A stretch of 64,000 nucleotides of DNA, taken from Annulohypoxylon bovei var. microspora. Its lineage: Eukaryota > Ascomycota > Sordariomycetes > Xylariales > Hypoxylaceae. Positions within the stretch are counted from its first letter, which is position 1. Each line of letters starts with the position of its first letter. Position numbers and translations under genes: made by a program. The stretch is from assembly GCA_022836615.1 (NCBI GenBank), contig MU405378.1:1-64000 (forward strand), written 5' to 3'. Shown here in pieces: positions 37,465 to 47,940 of this stretch. The notes beneath the pieces were generated by a model. That model saw only the letters and a list, made by a program, of their open reading frames with translations, did no database searches and had not been told where the DNA came from.

Positions 37465-38639
37465 TTATGAGTATCATCATTATGTATTAAAAGGTTAAGT
37501 TGCTATGAGTATATAATAGGAGATAAATAATACATATAAATGCCATAGGTATAAGGCGTATCCACCTATTAATATTTCTAATTATTTAATATTTTAACAC
37601 TTTTATTTGAATTATATTTATAATATTTAAGTAATTTTTTAATTTTTTATTTTATATAACTTTTTATAATATATATATTAAATAATTAATAATATTAATT
37701 ATTAATTATTTTAAAGCTTTTATTAATTATATAATATAATAAATAATAACTTTTATTATTTATAATAATGTTTAAAATAAATAAATTATTTTAAAAAAAG
37801 TTATTTTATAAAATTATAATTATTTAAAATGGTTTTTTTTTTATATATAAATTTTTTATTCGTTTTATATAATAAAGTTTAAAACGTTTTTAAAATATAT
37901 AAATACGTTTTTTAATAAAAGTTTAATAAAACCATTAATAATTTATTTAAAAGTATTAATATATTTAAAATTAATTTCACCATTAATTTATTTTTTTTAA
38001 ATAAAATATATATTTATTTTAATATATTTCATTTATACGTAAAATTAAAAGTTTTTATAAATATTAAAACCTTTTAATTATTTTTTTATATAATTATAAA
38101 TAATAAACTTTTTTTATTAATGTTAAATTTTTTTAATAACTTTTATAATTAAATAATTTTTTTATAACATTTATTATACTTTTAAATTTAAATTTATAAA
38201 TTAAAATAATTATTATAAATTATTATTTATTAAATTAATTAATCGCTTTATTATTAATATTAAAAATATATTTAAAAATTAATTAATAAATTTAAATACA
38301 TTTTATATAATTAAAATTCATTTACTTTATAAAATCTTTTAATTTACCTTTATAAATGAATTTATAATTTAAGGTGTTTTTTAAGTATTTTAAAATTCTT
38401 TTAATAATAATAATATATGTTATAATTAAGTTTTTTATATATTAATTTAAATATAATATAACATAAATAATATTAAATTAAATATTTATCATGGTATATA
38501 TTAAATATTTTATAACTTTAATATAAAATTAAATATTAATTTTAAATACCTTATAATTAAGTAATGGTTTATTAATTTTATTAATATTAATTAACATATT
38601 TATAAGGTTTAAGTTTTATTATTTTAATTTTTTAATAAT
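37465..38639. other. Right island border and A+T-rich sequence
   Basis: Composition falls from very G+C rich to very A+T rich across about 37,450-37,600. Beyond that the DNA is RIP-like. From the position left of the copia RT read on the minus strand, it should include the copia RNase H and left end, but I could not identify LTRs. Confidence 0.45.
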
Positions 38640-39260
38640 TCGTTTTAAATATATTTTTTAATTTAAAATGATATTTTTATTCGTATAATCCCATTTAATA
38701 AACATATTTAAATAATATAAATAAAGTTTAAAATTAATTATTTTAAACTTATTTATTAACTTTTATTTAATATTAATAATTTTAACTTTAATAAATTTTA
38801 TAATAAATAAATTATTAACGTAAATAATAATATACATATATTTTTTAATAAATATTTTTACATTTAAATTTAAAATTATAAAACCTAAGGTTTTAAAAAA
38901 AATAATTAATGTTTAATATTATATTTTTAAAGCTTATTTTAATTTATATAATATTTTATTAAATTTATAATATTTATTAATGCCGTTTTTAAATTTAAAT
39001 AATTATTTAATGTAAATATTTTCATTAATATTCCCGTATAAAAACATTATAATAACATTTATTTATTTTAATTTTAAATTTAATGTTATAATTATAATGA
39101 AAATAATTTTATAACTTATAAGCTTAATTATTAATGTAAAGGTATTTATATAATTTATATTTTTAATTTATTTAAAGCTTTTAATTATTTATTTAATTTT
39201 ATATTAAATAACTTCGTTATTAAAGTTTTTTTTAATTTTATAAACCCATTTTTTAAAAAG
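38640..39260 (-). pseudogene. RIP-broken Ty1/copia reverse transcriptase
   Basis: Read on the minus strand from 39,260 downwards, one frame gives KWVYKIKK, a YIDTF-like YINTF block, SYKIIF, FLYGNI, FKNGINKYYKFNKILYKLK, an ALKI(stop)Y segment, FFKTLGF, IYVNN where YVDD is expected, and YLYYLNM. These are the ordered blocks of a Ty1/copia RT. The frame holds over about 600 bp with stops only where Arg, Gln or Trp codons are expected, the mark of RIP. No LTRs were found for it. Confidence 0.85.
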
Positions 39261-40593
39261 TAATTTTCTTTCCGTTAATAATTTACATAACATTTAAATT
39301 TTATTATTTATAAATGATTTAAATTTAAAGCTTATTACTTTATACTATTAATTATATTAAAAATTACATTTAATTTATTAATACATTTTAAGTTTTAACA
39401 TTTTAATTATTAAGTTTATTACGTTTAAAGTTATTATTAAATATTAAAAATTAATGTTTATTTTTAATTAATATTTATTAAATTAAATGTTTTTAATGTA
39501 TAATCGTAAATTTCGAATTAAAAGTAAATATAATGGACTTTTTAAATATATAAATAAGTCATTTAAAAATATATTAAATTATATATAATTAAAATCATTT
39601 AATATTTTATAAGTATTTCCGAGTATTTTAATGGTAAAAAATAAATTAACATTAAATAAACATTAAACATTTCGATTTAATAATTTATAAAATAAATTCA
39701 AGGTAAAAGTTATTTTTTTTTAACGGGTAAATATAAATTATAACAATGGTAACTTAAATCGTTATTATTTTTTAAATATTATAAAATTAATTATAAAAAC
39801 ATATAAATGGTTTTTTTTAAACATAACGTTATTTACGTTAATTATTATATTATTATTTAAGTATAATACTTTATAATTAATATTATTACCATCGTATTTA
39901 AATATTTTATAATTAATTATTTATTTTTCCATTATATTAATTTTATTATTTAATAAATAATACCCGTTTAATTTTATTATAATTATATATATTAAATTAA
40001 AGGCATCATTAATTTAAATTTTATATAAAATTTTATTTAATAATTATTAAAGGGATTTATTTATAATATAAGCCGTTATTTAAATAATAATAAATTAATA
40101 TTTAAAAAATACATTATTATTTTTAATTTAAATTAATATAATATAAACTTTATTTTTTAATTTATTAATAATGTTTTTAAATATATCGTTTTATTAATAT
40201 TATTTAATGGCGTTATATTATATAATTATACTTTTTTAATAATAATATTATTAAAATTTAAAATTATTATATATATTTAATTTATTTAAAATAATTATAT
40301 AACATTATTATTTAAATTTTTCCCATTTTTTTAAAAAATTCTTAAACGTTATAAATTAATTATTAAGTTATTTTATTAATATAATTTAATTTATATGTAA
40401 ATGATTATACATTATTATAAATTAATTTTTATAACTTTTATATTTTTTTATTTTTATAAACATGTTAATTTCATTTAAATATAAAGATTTAAAATTATAT
40501 ATTTTTTATTATAAATTACTTTTATGCGGTTTTTCATTTATTTTATTTTATATACATATTTTATATAAGTAATATTATTATTAATAAATGATA
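39261..40593. other. A+T-rich sequence, probable copia interior
   Basis: It lies upstream of the copia RT in its reading direction, so integrase would be expected here. I could not confirm motifs. No other gene is seen. Confidence 0.4.
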
Positions 40594-40601
40594 TTAATAA
40601 A

Positions 40602-40640
40602 GAGCAATGTTGGCCGCGCTGTATGCATGTCGCCGGTTTG
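40602..40640. repeat. Left terminal inverted repeat of the foldback element
   Basis: Its first 32 bases match the reverse complement of 41,281-41,312 except one position (GTATGCATG against GTATGTATG). Similarity continues, with indels, to the centre of the element. Confidence 0.85.
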
Positions 40641-41273
40641 CCGCGCTGTATGCGGGGTGTCGCAAGGTACTTCAAGTCCCATACAAATCGCCATACAATT
40701 GAAGGTACCAGCTCCCCACCAAATTCAATCAATTCAACCCATTTTTCCCACATACCTACAGCTTGCTTCAATCCCCCGTTTCCCACCCTTTCAATTCAAG
40801 GTCTTATTTTTTACAATTACACGATTAGATAGATCTCGAAAAACGCGTTCGAATGAACCAGCTTGCACGCCTTACAGATTGCCGTGTGGCTGGCAAATCA
40901 GGTTGGAAGGTAATCGCATGTAGGGTAAGAAGGCCTACGCGAAGGGTATCACGGGACCAACTTGGTAAAAACTTCTAAATGCACCAGCTTTCAACCCGAT
41001 TTGCCACCCACACAGTTATCTCTAAGTAATGCATTATGGATCAATCGAAAGCGCTTTTCGAGATCTATCTAATTGCGTAATTGTAAAAAATGAAACGCAA
41101 AACTGAAAGTGTGGGAAACGGGGGATTGGGAGGCTTTAGCTGAGTGTGGGCGCGTGGATTTTTCTAAGTTCAATTGAAGGGTGGGCGTGGTGAGCATTGA
41201 AAGTACATGCGTTTGTATGGGGATTTGTATGGCGGGGAAAGTACTTGTGATGCCCGGCCCGCATACAGCGCGG

Positions 41274-41312
41274 GAACCCCGCGACATACATACAGCGCGG
41301 CCAACATTGCTC
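41274..41312. repeat. Right terminal inverted repeat of the foldback element
   Basis: Reads GCGACATACATACAGCGCGG followed by CCAACATTGCTC, the complement of the left end. Confidence 0.85.
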
Positions 41313-41320
41313 TTAATAAA

Positions 41321-44300
41321 TATATTCATTAATTTTTTTAAGTTTTAATTTTTTAAATATTTTATATATTTATATTAAACTTTTAATAAAAAATTAAATA
41401 TAAAATAAAAGTAAAAAACCATGTTAAAACTTATTATATTAACGTTATTATTTTTTTAATTAATTATATATAAACCATTTTTTTATAAAACGGTTAAAAA
41501 TATTTTATTTTTTATTACTTTATAAATTAAATCTTTTTTAAATAAAAAATTAACACCTTTTTTAATAAATTAAAATATTAATATAAAATTATAAATTAAA
41601 TTTAAATAATAAATAACATTAATAACTTTAATTTTTTTAATGTAATTTTTAATAATAATTTTAAAAATAACGGTATTTAATAATTTAATATTTATAATTT
41701 TCTTTTTTATTTTATATATTATAAATTTATTATATAATTATAAATTAATAAATAACTTTTTATTATAATATATTATTTAATTATATTTATTATTTAACAC
41801 GATGATTTTTTTAAGCTTTATAATTATTTCGTTATTTTTATTTTTTAATAAAGTTATTAAATTAAACGTTTTAAACGTATTTATTAATAAAGAATTTCGT
41901 AAAATATTATCGAAAGTAATTTATATAATAAAGGTTATTAATTTTAAAACGAAATTATTAATAAATTTATTTAATAATTATTAATTAATAACGTTATTAT
42001 TAAATTATTATTTATTAAATAACCATTTTTTAAATATTTTAAAAAAAATGTTAAATTTTAAAAGAAAATTAAATTTATTATCCGTTATATTTTAAAAAGT
42101 TATAAGAATTATCACGTAAACCAATGATTTATTATTAAAACATTAATTAAATAATAAATTAATTATTATTATTAATTTAATATTAATTCATTGTTATTTA
42201 TTATTATTTTAAAACTTCCCACGTTAACTTTTAAATTATAATTTAAAATGTTTTTAAAAACATTTCTTTAATTTATACATGGTTACTTTTTAATTAACCT
42301 TTATGTAATAAATGTAAATTAATAAATTTTTACGTTTATTATTTTTAAAGGTTATAAAAGCATGTTTATTATTTTTATTTTTATTTTTTAAACGTTTTAT
42401 TTATTATTTTTCGTGTTAAATAACTTTAATAACTTTATTAATAATAATTATAAGTTTAATAATAATTTTATTAAATGTATATTTTAAAATAAAATTATAA
42501 TTTTAAAAGAATAAAATAAAAAAAGTGTTATATTTAAGGTTAAATAAAAATAAAAATTTATGTATTAAATAAAAATTTAAAATTATATAAATTTCGTTAA
42601 ATTTTTTAAAGTTATTTTAAATTTATTATAATTTAATTAATAATGTTATAATAAATTTTTTAATGTTAAAATCGATGGTGTTCCATTTAATAATTAAGTT
42701 TTAAAATGTTATATTACTTTTAAGTTTATAATTTTTTTTTAAAATTATTTAAAAATTTTTAATAATTTAATAATTTATTATTAATTTCTTTAAATTAAAA
42801 TTTAATTTAAAGCGTATAAATTTAAAGCATTTATTAATGTTATTATTTTAAACTTTTTATTTTTTTCGGAATTTAATTACCGTTAAACCTTGGTATTTTA
42901 AATCGTTTACCATGGGTTTTACCATTTATTTTCCATTAAGTAATAATTTATTATATTTAAAAATTTTTAAATAATCCGGAATTATTAAAACTACGCCATG
43001 TGCTTAATTAATTATTTAATGGGTATTAAGCAAAAATCATTCAATTAAGTAATTAAATGCGTGTTAATTATTTAATCGTATATTCATAATGTTATCATGT
43101 GTGTAAAAAAAGGTTTTATCGTGGTAAACGCGTTTCCATTTATTTAATTTTATCCACTTATTAATTAACCCCTGACTAACCCTTGTTATCCATGCCTTAA
43201 GTCAGCCCCACTTTTAATAAAAACCTTTTAATTAAATTATATTTATTTATTTAATAATTATAAAATTATAATTTTATTTAATGTGTTTTAATTATTTTTA
43301 ATTTTATTAAATATTATAAATTATATCGGCGTTTTTACGCCTTTAATTTTATTAACGTTATTTTAATAGTTTTATTATCGGTTATAAATTTAAATTAATT
43401 TTAATTAAAAGTTTAATTATAATAAATATTAATAATTATATAATAATATTTAAAACGTTATTTTCGTTTAATTTAAAAGTGTTTTTTATAATAACGCTTA
43501 ATTATTATTATTTTTAAAGTATATTAATAAAGCGGTTAATTAATGTTTTAATTATAAAATTAATATATAAAAACCTTTTAAAAGAAATTATTTTATGGTT
43601 TTTTTTTTTTTTAATTTTTAATTTTAAATATTTTTATTAATAAAGTACGTAATCCCGCCATTACATAAGTTTTATTTTAATTTAAAATTTATTCGCCGTA
43701 ATATAATATTTAAAATTACTCATTTATTTAATTTTTTTAATTTAAAGGTTTATTTTTAAAATTCTTTTTTTTTTTAAATATATAAGCGTTTACGTATTAA
43801 TTTAATTCCTTTTAAATTATAATACGTTTAAAGCTTTATTTTTAATTCGCATTTAATTTTTAAAAGCTTTTATTTTTTTAAACGAAATTTTTTATATTAA
43901 TAATTATAAGATTTTATTTTTATTTATAATAAAATACCTTTTAATATCATTTATTTTATTATTAATTAATAATGGTATTTAAATTATTAAATAAAAGCTT
44001 TAATAAAAACGTTAAACCATTTATTAATTAAATTAATTAATTAAAATTTATTTTTATTTTTTTAATTACATAATTTTAAATTAATAAGTTTTTATTTACG
44101 GTTAAAAAAAAGTTTTTAACTTTAAAAAAAACATTAAAACCTTTAATAACTCGAAAAACTACCCGATTAATTACTTAATAATAAAATCGGAAGCTTGTTT
44201 TTTTCTTTAAAAAAAAAAAAAAAAAAAAGCTCCGCTTATTAATAAATTTTTTAATTAAAGTAAACATGTTTTTTAATTAAATTTATAATAAAATTCCATT

Positions 44301-44708
44301 ATTTTACTTTTAAGGTTTAATATTATTAAAATAAATTTATTTTAAACCGTATTATTTATTATTTTAAATAAATTAATAACGTTAAAAAATCGATTATAAA
44401 TTATTTCTTTTTTTTTTATTCCCTTTTTTTCTTTTATTTCCTTTTTTCTTTTTTACGTTTTTTATTTTTTTTATTTTAATTCGTATGTTATAAAATTCGG
44501 TTGTCCTTTTAATAAAATAAAATAATAAATTTAAAAAACCGGATAATTTTTAATATACCCCCGGAATATAATTGATAATTTTATTTTTATTTTCGTTAAA
44601 AATTCGTATTAAAAACTTATGTTTTTTATTAAATAATTTAAATTTTATGTTTAAAAAATAAAAAATAAATACGAAAAATAAGCTTTAAATTAATTAATGG
44701 AAATTTCT
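41321..44708. other. A+T-rich RIP block
   Basis: No gene recognised. A 60-codon frame at 41,802-41,984 is low complexity. A less degraded patch at about 42,860-43,210 contains GGTAAACGCG and CCCCTGACTAACCC and could be part of an LTR or other repeat whose partner I did not find. There is an A-run of 19 at 44,209-44,227 and pyrimidine-rich DNA near 44,400-44,470. Confidence 0.45.
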
Positions 44709-44925
44709 TATCATGGCGAGTAGGTTTTAAATCGGGATAAAGTTTATGTAATAATAAAATTACGTATTTTATTAATAAAAATATTTAAAGTGAAAAGTTA
44801 AAAAAAAGGAAGTTATAAAATGGTTTTTTTTAAAAAGTTTTTATATATTAACCTTGTGGTTAAAATATTAATTAATTGGTTTTATTAATATATTTTAAAA
44901 GTAATAATAATTAAGCGTTGTTATA
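44709..44925 (-). repeat. Left LTR (3' LTR in element orientation)
   Basis: 217 bp. Shared landmarks with 50,832-51,047 are ATAAAGTTTATGTAA, TATTTTATTAA(T/C), GTTTTTATATATTAACCTT, AAAATATTAATTAA and TTAAGCG. The terminal TG and CA have decayed to TA at both ends of this copy. Confidence 0.8.
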
Positions 44926-44928
44926 TAA

Positions 44929-44939
44929 CCCTTTCCTTT
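44929..44939 (-). other. Polypurine tract of the second gypsy element
   Basis: CCCTTTCCTTT on the plus strand, that is AAAGGAAAGGG on the minus strand, three bases from the LTR. This supports the minus-strand orientation. Confidence 0.6.
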
Positions 44940-45059
44940 AAAAGAAAATTCGGTTTATGGGAGGAATAAATTATTTATTAATATATTTACGGTTTATTTT
45001 TTTAATTTCCTTTTTTTTTATGGTGGGTAAATCGTTTTTATTTATTATTTTTAATATTT

Positions 45060-45430
45060 TATTTTTTATGGCGGCTTTGATTTATTACCAGAGTTTAGCC
45101 GGGGGATTGGCGGTCTTAGGGTATAAATCATGGAAGTCTTTTATTTTGATTAATGTGTTAAAAAAATCTTTAAAAGGGTATTATATTAAATTAAGGTTAT
45201 AATTTATTTAATTTATTTTATATTAAAGTTTTTTTTTAAAAAGTTTAAAGCTTAATATTTTAAATATTTTATATTAAAGTTTTTTGTTAATTTTTATTAA
45301 GAGCGGGGGATTTGTTATTTACCTTGAGATTAAATTATTTAAGGTTTTAATTAATTGGTTTATGTTTAAAATTTAATGGATTTTTATATTCAAAGGTAGG
45401 TTAATTTTAAAAGCGTTATAATAAGGCTTT
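45060..45430 (-). pseudogene. Gypsy integrase C-terminus and chromodomain remnant
   Basis: On the minus strand, AFKINLPLNIKIH near 45,400 resembles the chromovirus motif before the chromodomain (A.KLxLP..(M/L)KIHPVF). After it come NINQLIKT, an NPP segment, YKIFKILSFKLFKKKL, KDFFNTLIKIKDFHDLYP and NPPAKLW. The open frame on the opposite strand (44,957-45,202) is an antisense shadow of this region. Confidence 0.7.
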
Positions 45431-47379
45431 ATTAATATTTTAAAAAAACTTGTTATTAGGTAATTTAAGTTATTATAAAGGCGATTTGTTTATTAATTAC
45501 TTTTGTGGATATATATTTAATTGTTTATTATTTAATTTATTGGTTATTTTTTTTTATTAATTTATTTACTTTAATAATCTTACGTTAATAAAAGGTTTTT
45601 ACGGGCTTATTATATAACGAAGGCTTGGTGTTTCGTTAATAATTAAATAACGACATGGTTAAACTTTTTTTAAAAGGTTTTGGATTTATAAATGCGGGTT
45701 TATTAATTAAAAATTATTTTTAAAACGAATTTTATTTCCATTTTTGCGGGGGAAAGCTTTATACTCGAATATAACTAAGTGGCGTATGTAAAATCTAAGC
45801 AAAGTAATATTTCCGATTAATTATTTTGAAAATAATCCATAAAAGGTTATAATTTTATTTAAATAAATTAATTAAAAATCTTTATTTAATTATCGGATTA
45901 TAAATATTTTATTATTAATTTATGAAGGTTTATCTTAGTAAATTTAATTAATTTATTTAAAAAAGCGGTTATAAATTAAAGATTTTTATTAAACGTAATC
46001 GTTTTAAAAATCTTATAAATACGTTAAATGTATTTATAATATAAGTTTATGAATTACGTGGCGGTATAAGTTTTATGCGTAAATAATGAAAAAGGTTTTT
46101 TACTTAATTAATTAACGATTATTAAAATCAAATCGAATCTTTTACAATTAAAGGGTATAAATTTAAAATTTATTAAAATATATTATTATATTTATTCGTT
46201 AATAAAAAGTGATTAAAATAAGCTTATTAATTTAACTTTAAAGTTTTAATTTTTTTAACATTATTTATAATAAACGTAATAATGGTTTATAAACGTTTCC
46301 ATGCCGAGTTATAAATATTTTTTTAACATTATTACTTGTATTTTATTTTAATTTAAATACGTTTAACTTAAAGGATAATAAAACTTATCACATAACTTAA
46401 TGCGAAATTCTTCGTTATTTAAAATTATTAACTTCTTTTTTAAAAATAACAATTTATTTTACAAAGCATACCCGTCTTTTTTTTTTTTAACTTATTTATA
46501 TTATATTTCTAATTTAATAATATTTTAATTAATTATTAAAATGGCATTAATTAACTTGATACCTTAAAATGGTTTTTTTTTAAAGACCTTTATTATAATT
46601 AAAATACATTGGAGGTTAAAGAATAATAAGTTTATTAAAGGTTTATTAATTAAAGGTTATAAAAGGTTTATTCCATTATAAAATATTAAAAAAAGTAATA
46701 AAATAATAAATTAATTATACTTTTTAATCGTTTTTTAAATAATTAAGTCGGTTACCTTTTAAAATAAAACGTTAATTACCACATTCTTTTTTTTTAAGTA
46801 ATAATATAACTCGTAATTAAATCGAAATAAATGTTTATTTTAATTAATTTAACGAAAGTTTAACATTTTTTTAATAATAAAATATTATAACGTTTAATGG
46901 TTTATAAATATATTAAATTTATTATTTAATAAAATGAATATATATTCTTAAAATTTCATTGTTATTATAATAACGAAAAACTCTTTATTATAAATGAAAT
47001 AATTATATTTTAAAAGGATTATTATTTTAAAAAAAAAAGTCATTAAATATTAATCCCTTAACTCGTTTAATTATAAAAAAGCTTTAAAAATTACTTTATT
47101 AAAGGCATTAGTTTTTAATTTAATTTTTTAATTTTTATAAAAGTGTTTTAAAATTAAAAAGGTAGTTAAAGTTATTTTTAATATTTCGAACGTTTTAATA
47201 TGTTCGTTAATTTAAATTTAATGCGGAATGGTAATAAAGAAATGTAAAAGTTTTATAATTTAATTATATTCCGATATAAATTATTAATAAAAATTATAAA
47301 AGCTTAAAAACGATTAAAATTCTTGAACTTAAGTAAATGTTTTTTAATTTTAAACCGTTTTAATTTTATTTTAATTAAC

Positions 47380-47940
47380 GGTCACACCGGAGGTAAAAAT
47401 AATAAATCTTAAGAACTTAGTTTTTATGATCGAAAATTCGCTTTTTCGGATATCGATTTATAAATTAACGGAATGTAAACGTTTTAACACTTACCGCACG
47501 TGGTGTTTATGAAAAAGTAAGTTTTTTAAGTAAATTAAAATATTATCCACATACGTTATGTAAAAGTCGTTAAGAAATAAAAAAAAAGCTTAATTAATAT
47601 ACTTTTAAAACGCATTAAACTTATTGCTTAATTTAAAAAGGAACACGCGATACTTGTATGATCCGAAACGGGTTTAAAAAGTAATGAAGTTTTTTAAAGT
47701 AAAATCCATTTTAATGCGGTGGAAAGCTTAATGGATATTAAGTTTTATAAAAACTTTAACCTTAAAGATTTTTTTTAACGTTTCGTTAATTAAAAGGAAA
47801 AAATAACGATTTTTTTTAATGCGGGCGTTTAATTTTTAATAATTAATATAAAACCTTAAATTACTTTTTAACTTTTTCGCGAAAAAGACGGGGGATTTAT
47901 ATTTAACCGCATTAAATATAATTTACTTTTTACGTAAATA
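47380..47940 (-). pseudogene. RIP-broken gypsy reverse transcriptase
   Basis: On the minus strand from 47,930 downwards: SPVFFAKK, LRFYINY(stop)KLNA, KNRY, AFHRIKMDF, FITF(stop)TRFGSYKYRV, FKLSNKFNAF(stop)KYIN, FLNDFYITYVDN (YVDD expected), ILIYLKN, RKSEFSIIKTKFLRFII. These follow Ty3/gypsy RT block order. Stops occupy Arg or Gln positions, and the last catalytic Asp became Asn. Confidence 0.88.

Larger units (their letters stand above)
40594..41320. mobile_element. 711-bp foldback/hAT-like MITE with 8-bp target duplication
   Basis: The element is 40,602-41,312, flanked on both sides by TTAATAAA (40,594-40,601 and 41,313-41,320). The outermost GAGCAATGTTGGCCGCGCTG is a perfect inverted repeat. 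The inverted similarity then runs through almost the whole element: both arms contain a GCCGCGCTGTATG subterminal repeat twice, paired ATACAAAT/CATACAA motifs, AATCCCCCGTTTCCCAC, TTTTTTACAATTAC, TTAGATAGATCTCGAAAA and a GGCAAATC(A/G)GGTTG block. The arms meet near 40,957. An 8-bp duplication suggests the hAT superfamily. No transposase is encoded. Normal base composition within an RIPed surrounding shows it arrived after, or escaped, RIP. Confidence 0.85.

Noticed and set aside
37055..37480. 141-codon Arg/Gly-rich frame on the minus strand starting with ATG
   Set aside because: It is out of register with the carboxypeptidase C-terminus, which has clear family motifs; the Arg/Gly content is an artefact of very high G+C.
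40588..41329. Four open frames in both directions with shared peptides
   Set aside because: They are mirror images produced by the inverted repeat of the foldback element, with no recognisable domain.
44957..45202. 81-codon open frame on the plus strand with a hydrophobic start
   Set aside because: It is antisense to the chromodomain/integrase tail of the minus-strand gypsy element, whose frame gives a better match. The openness comes from strand-biased loss of C.
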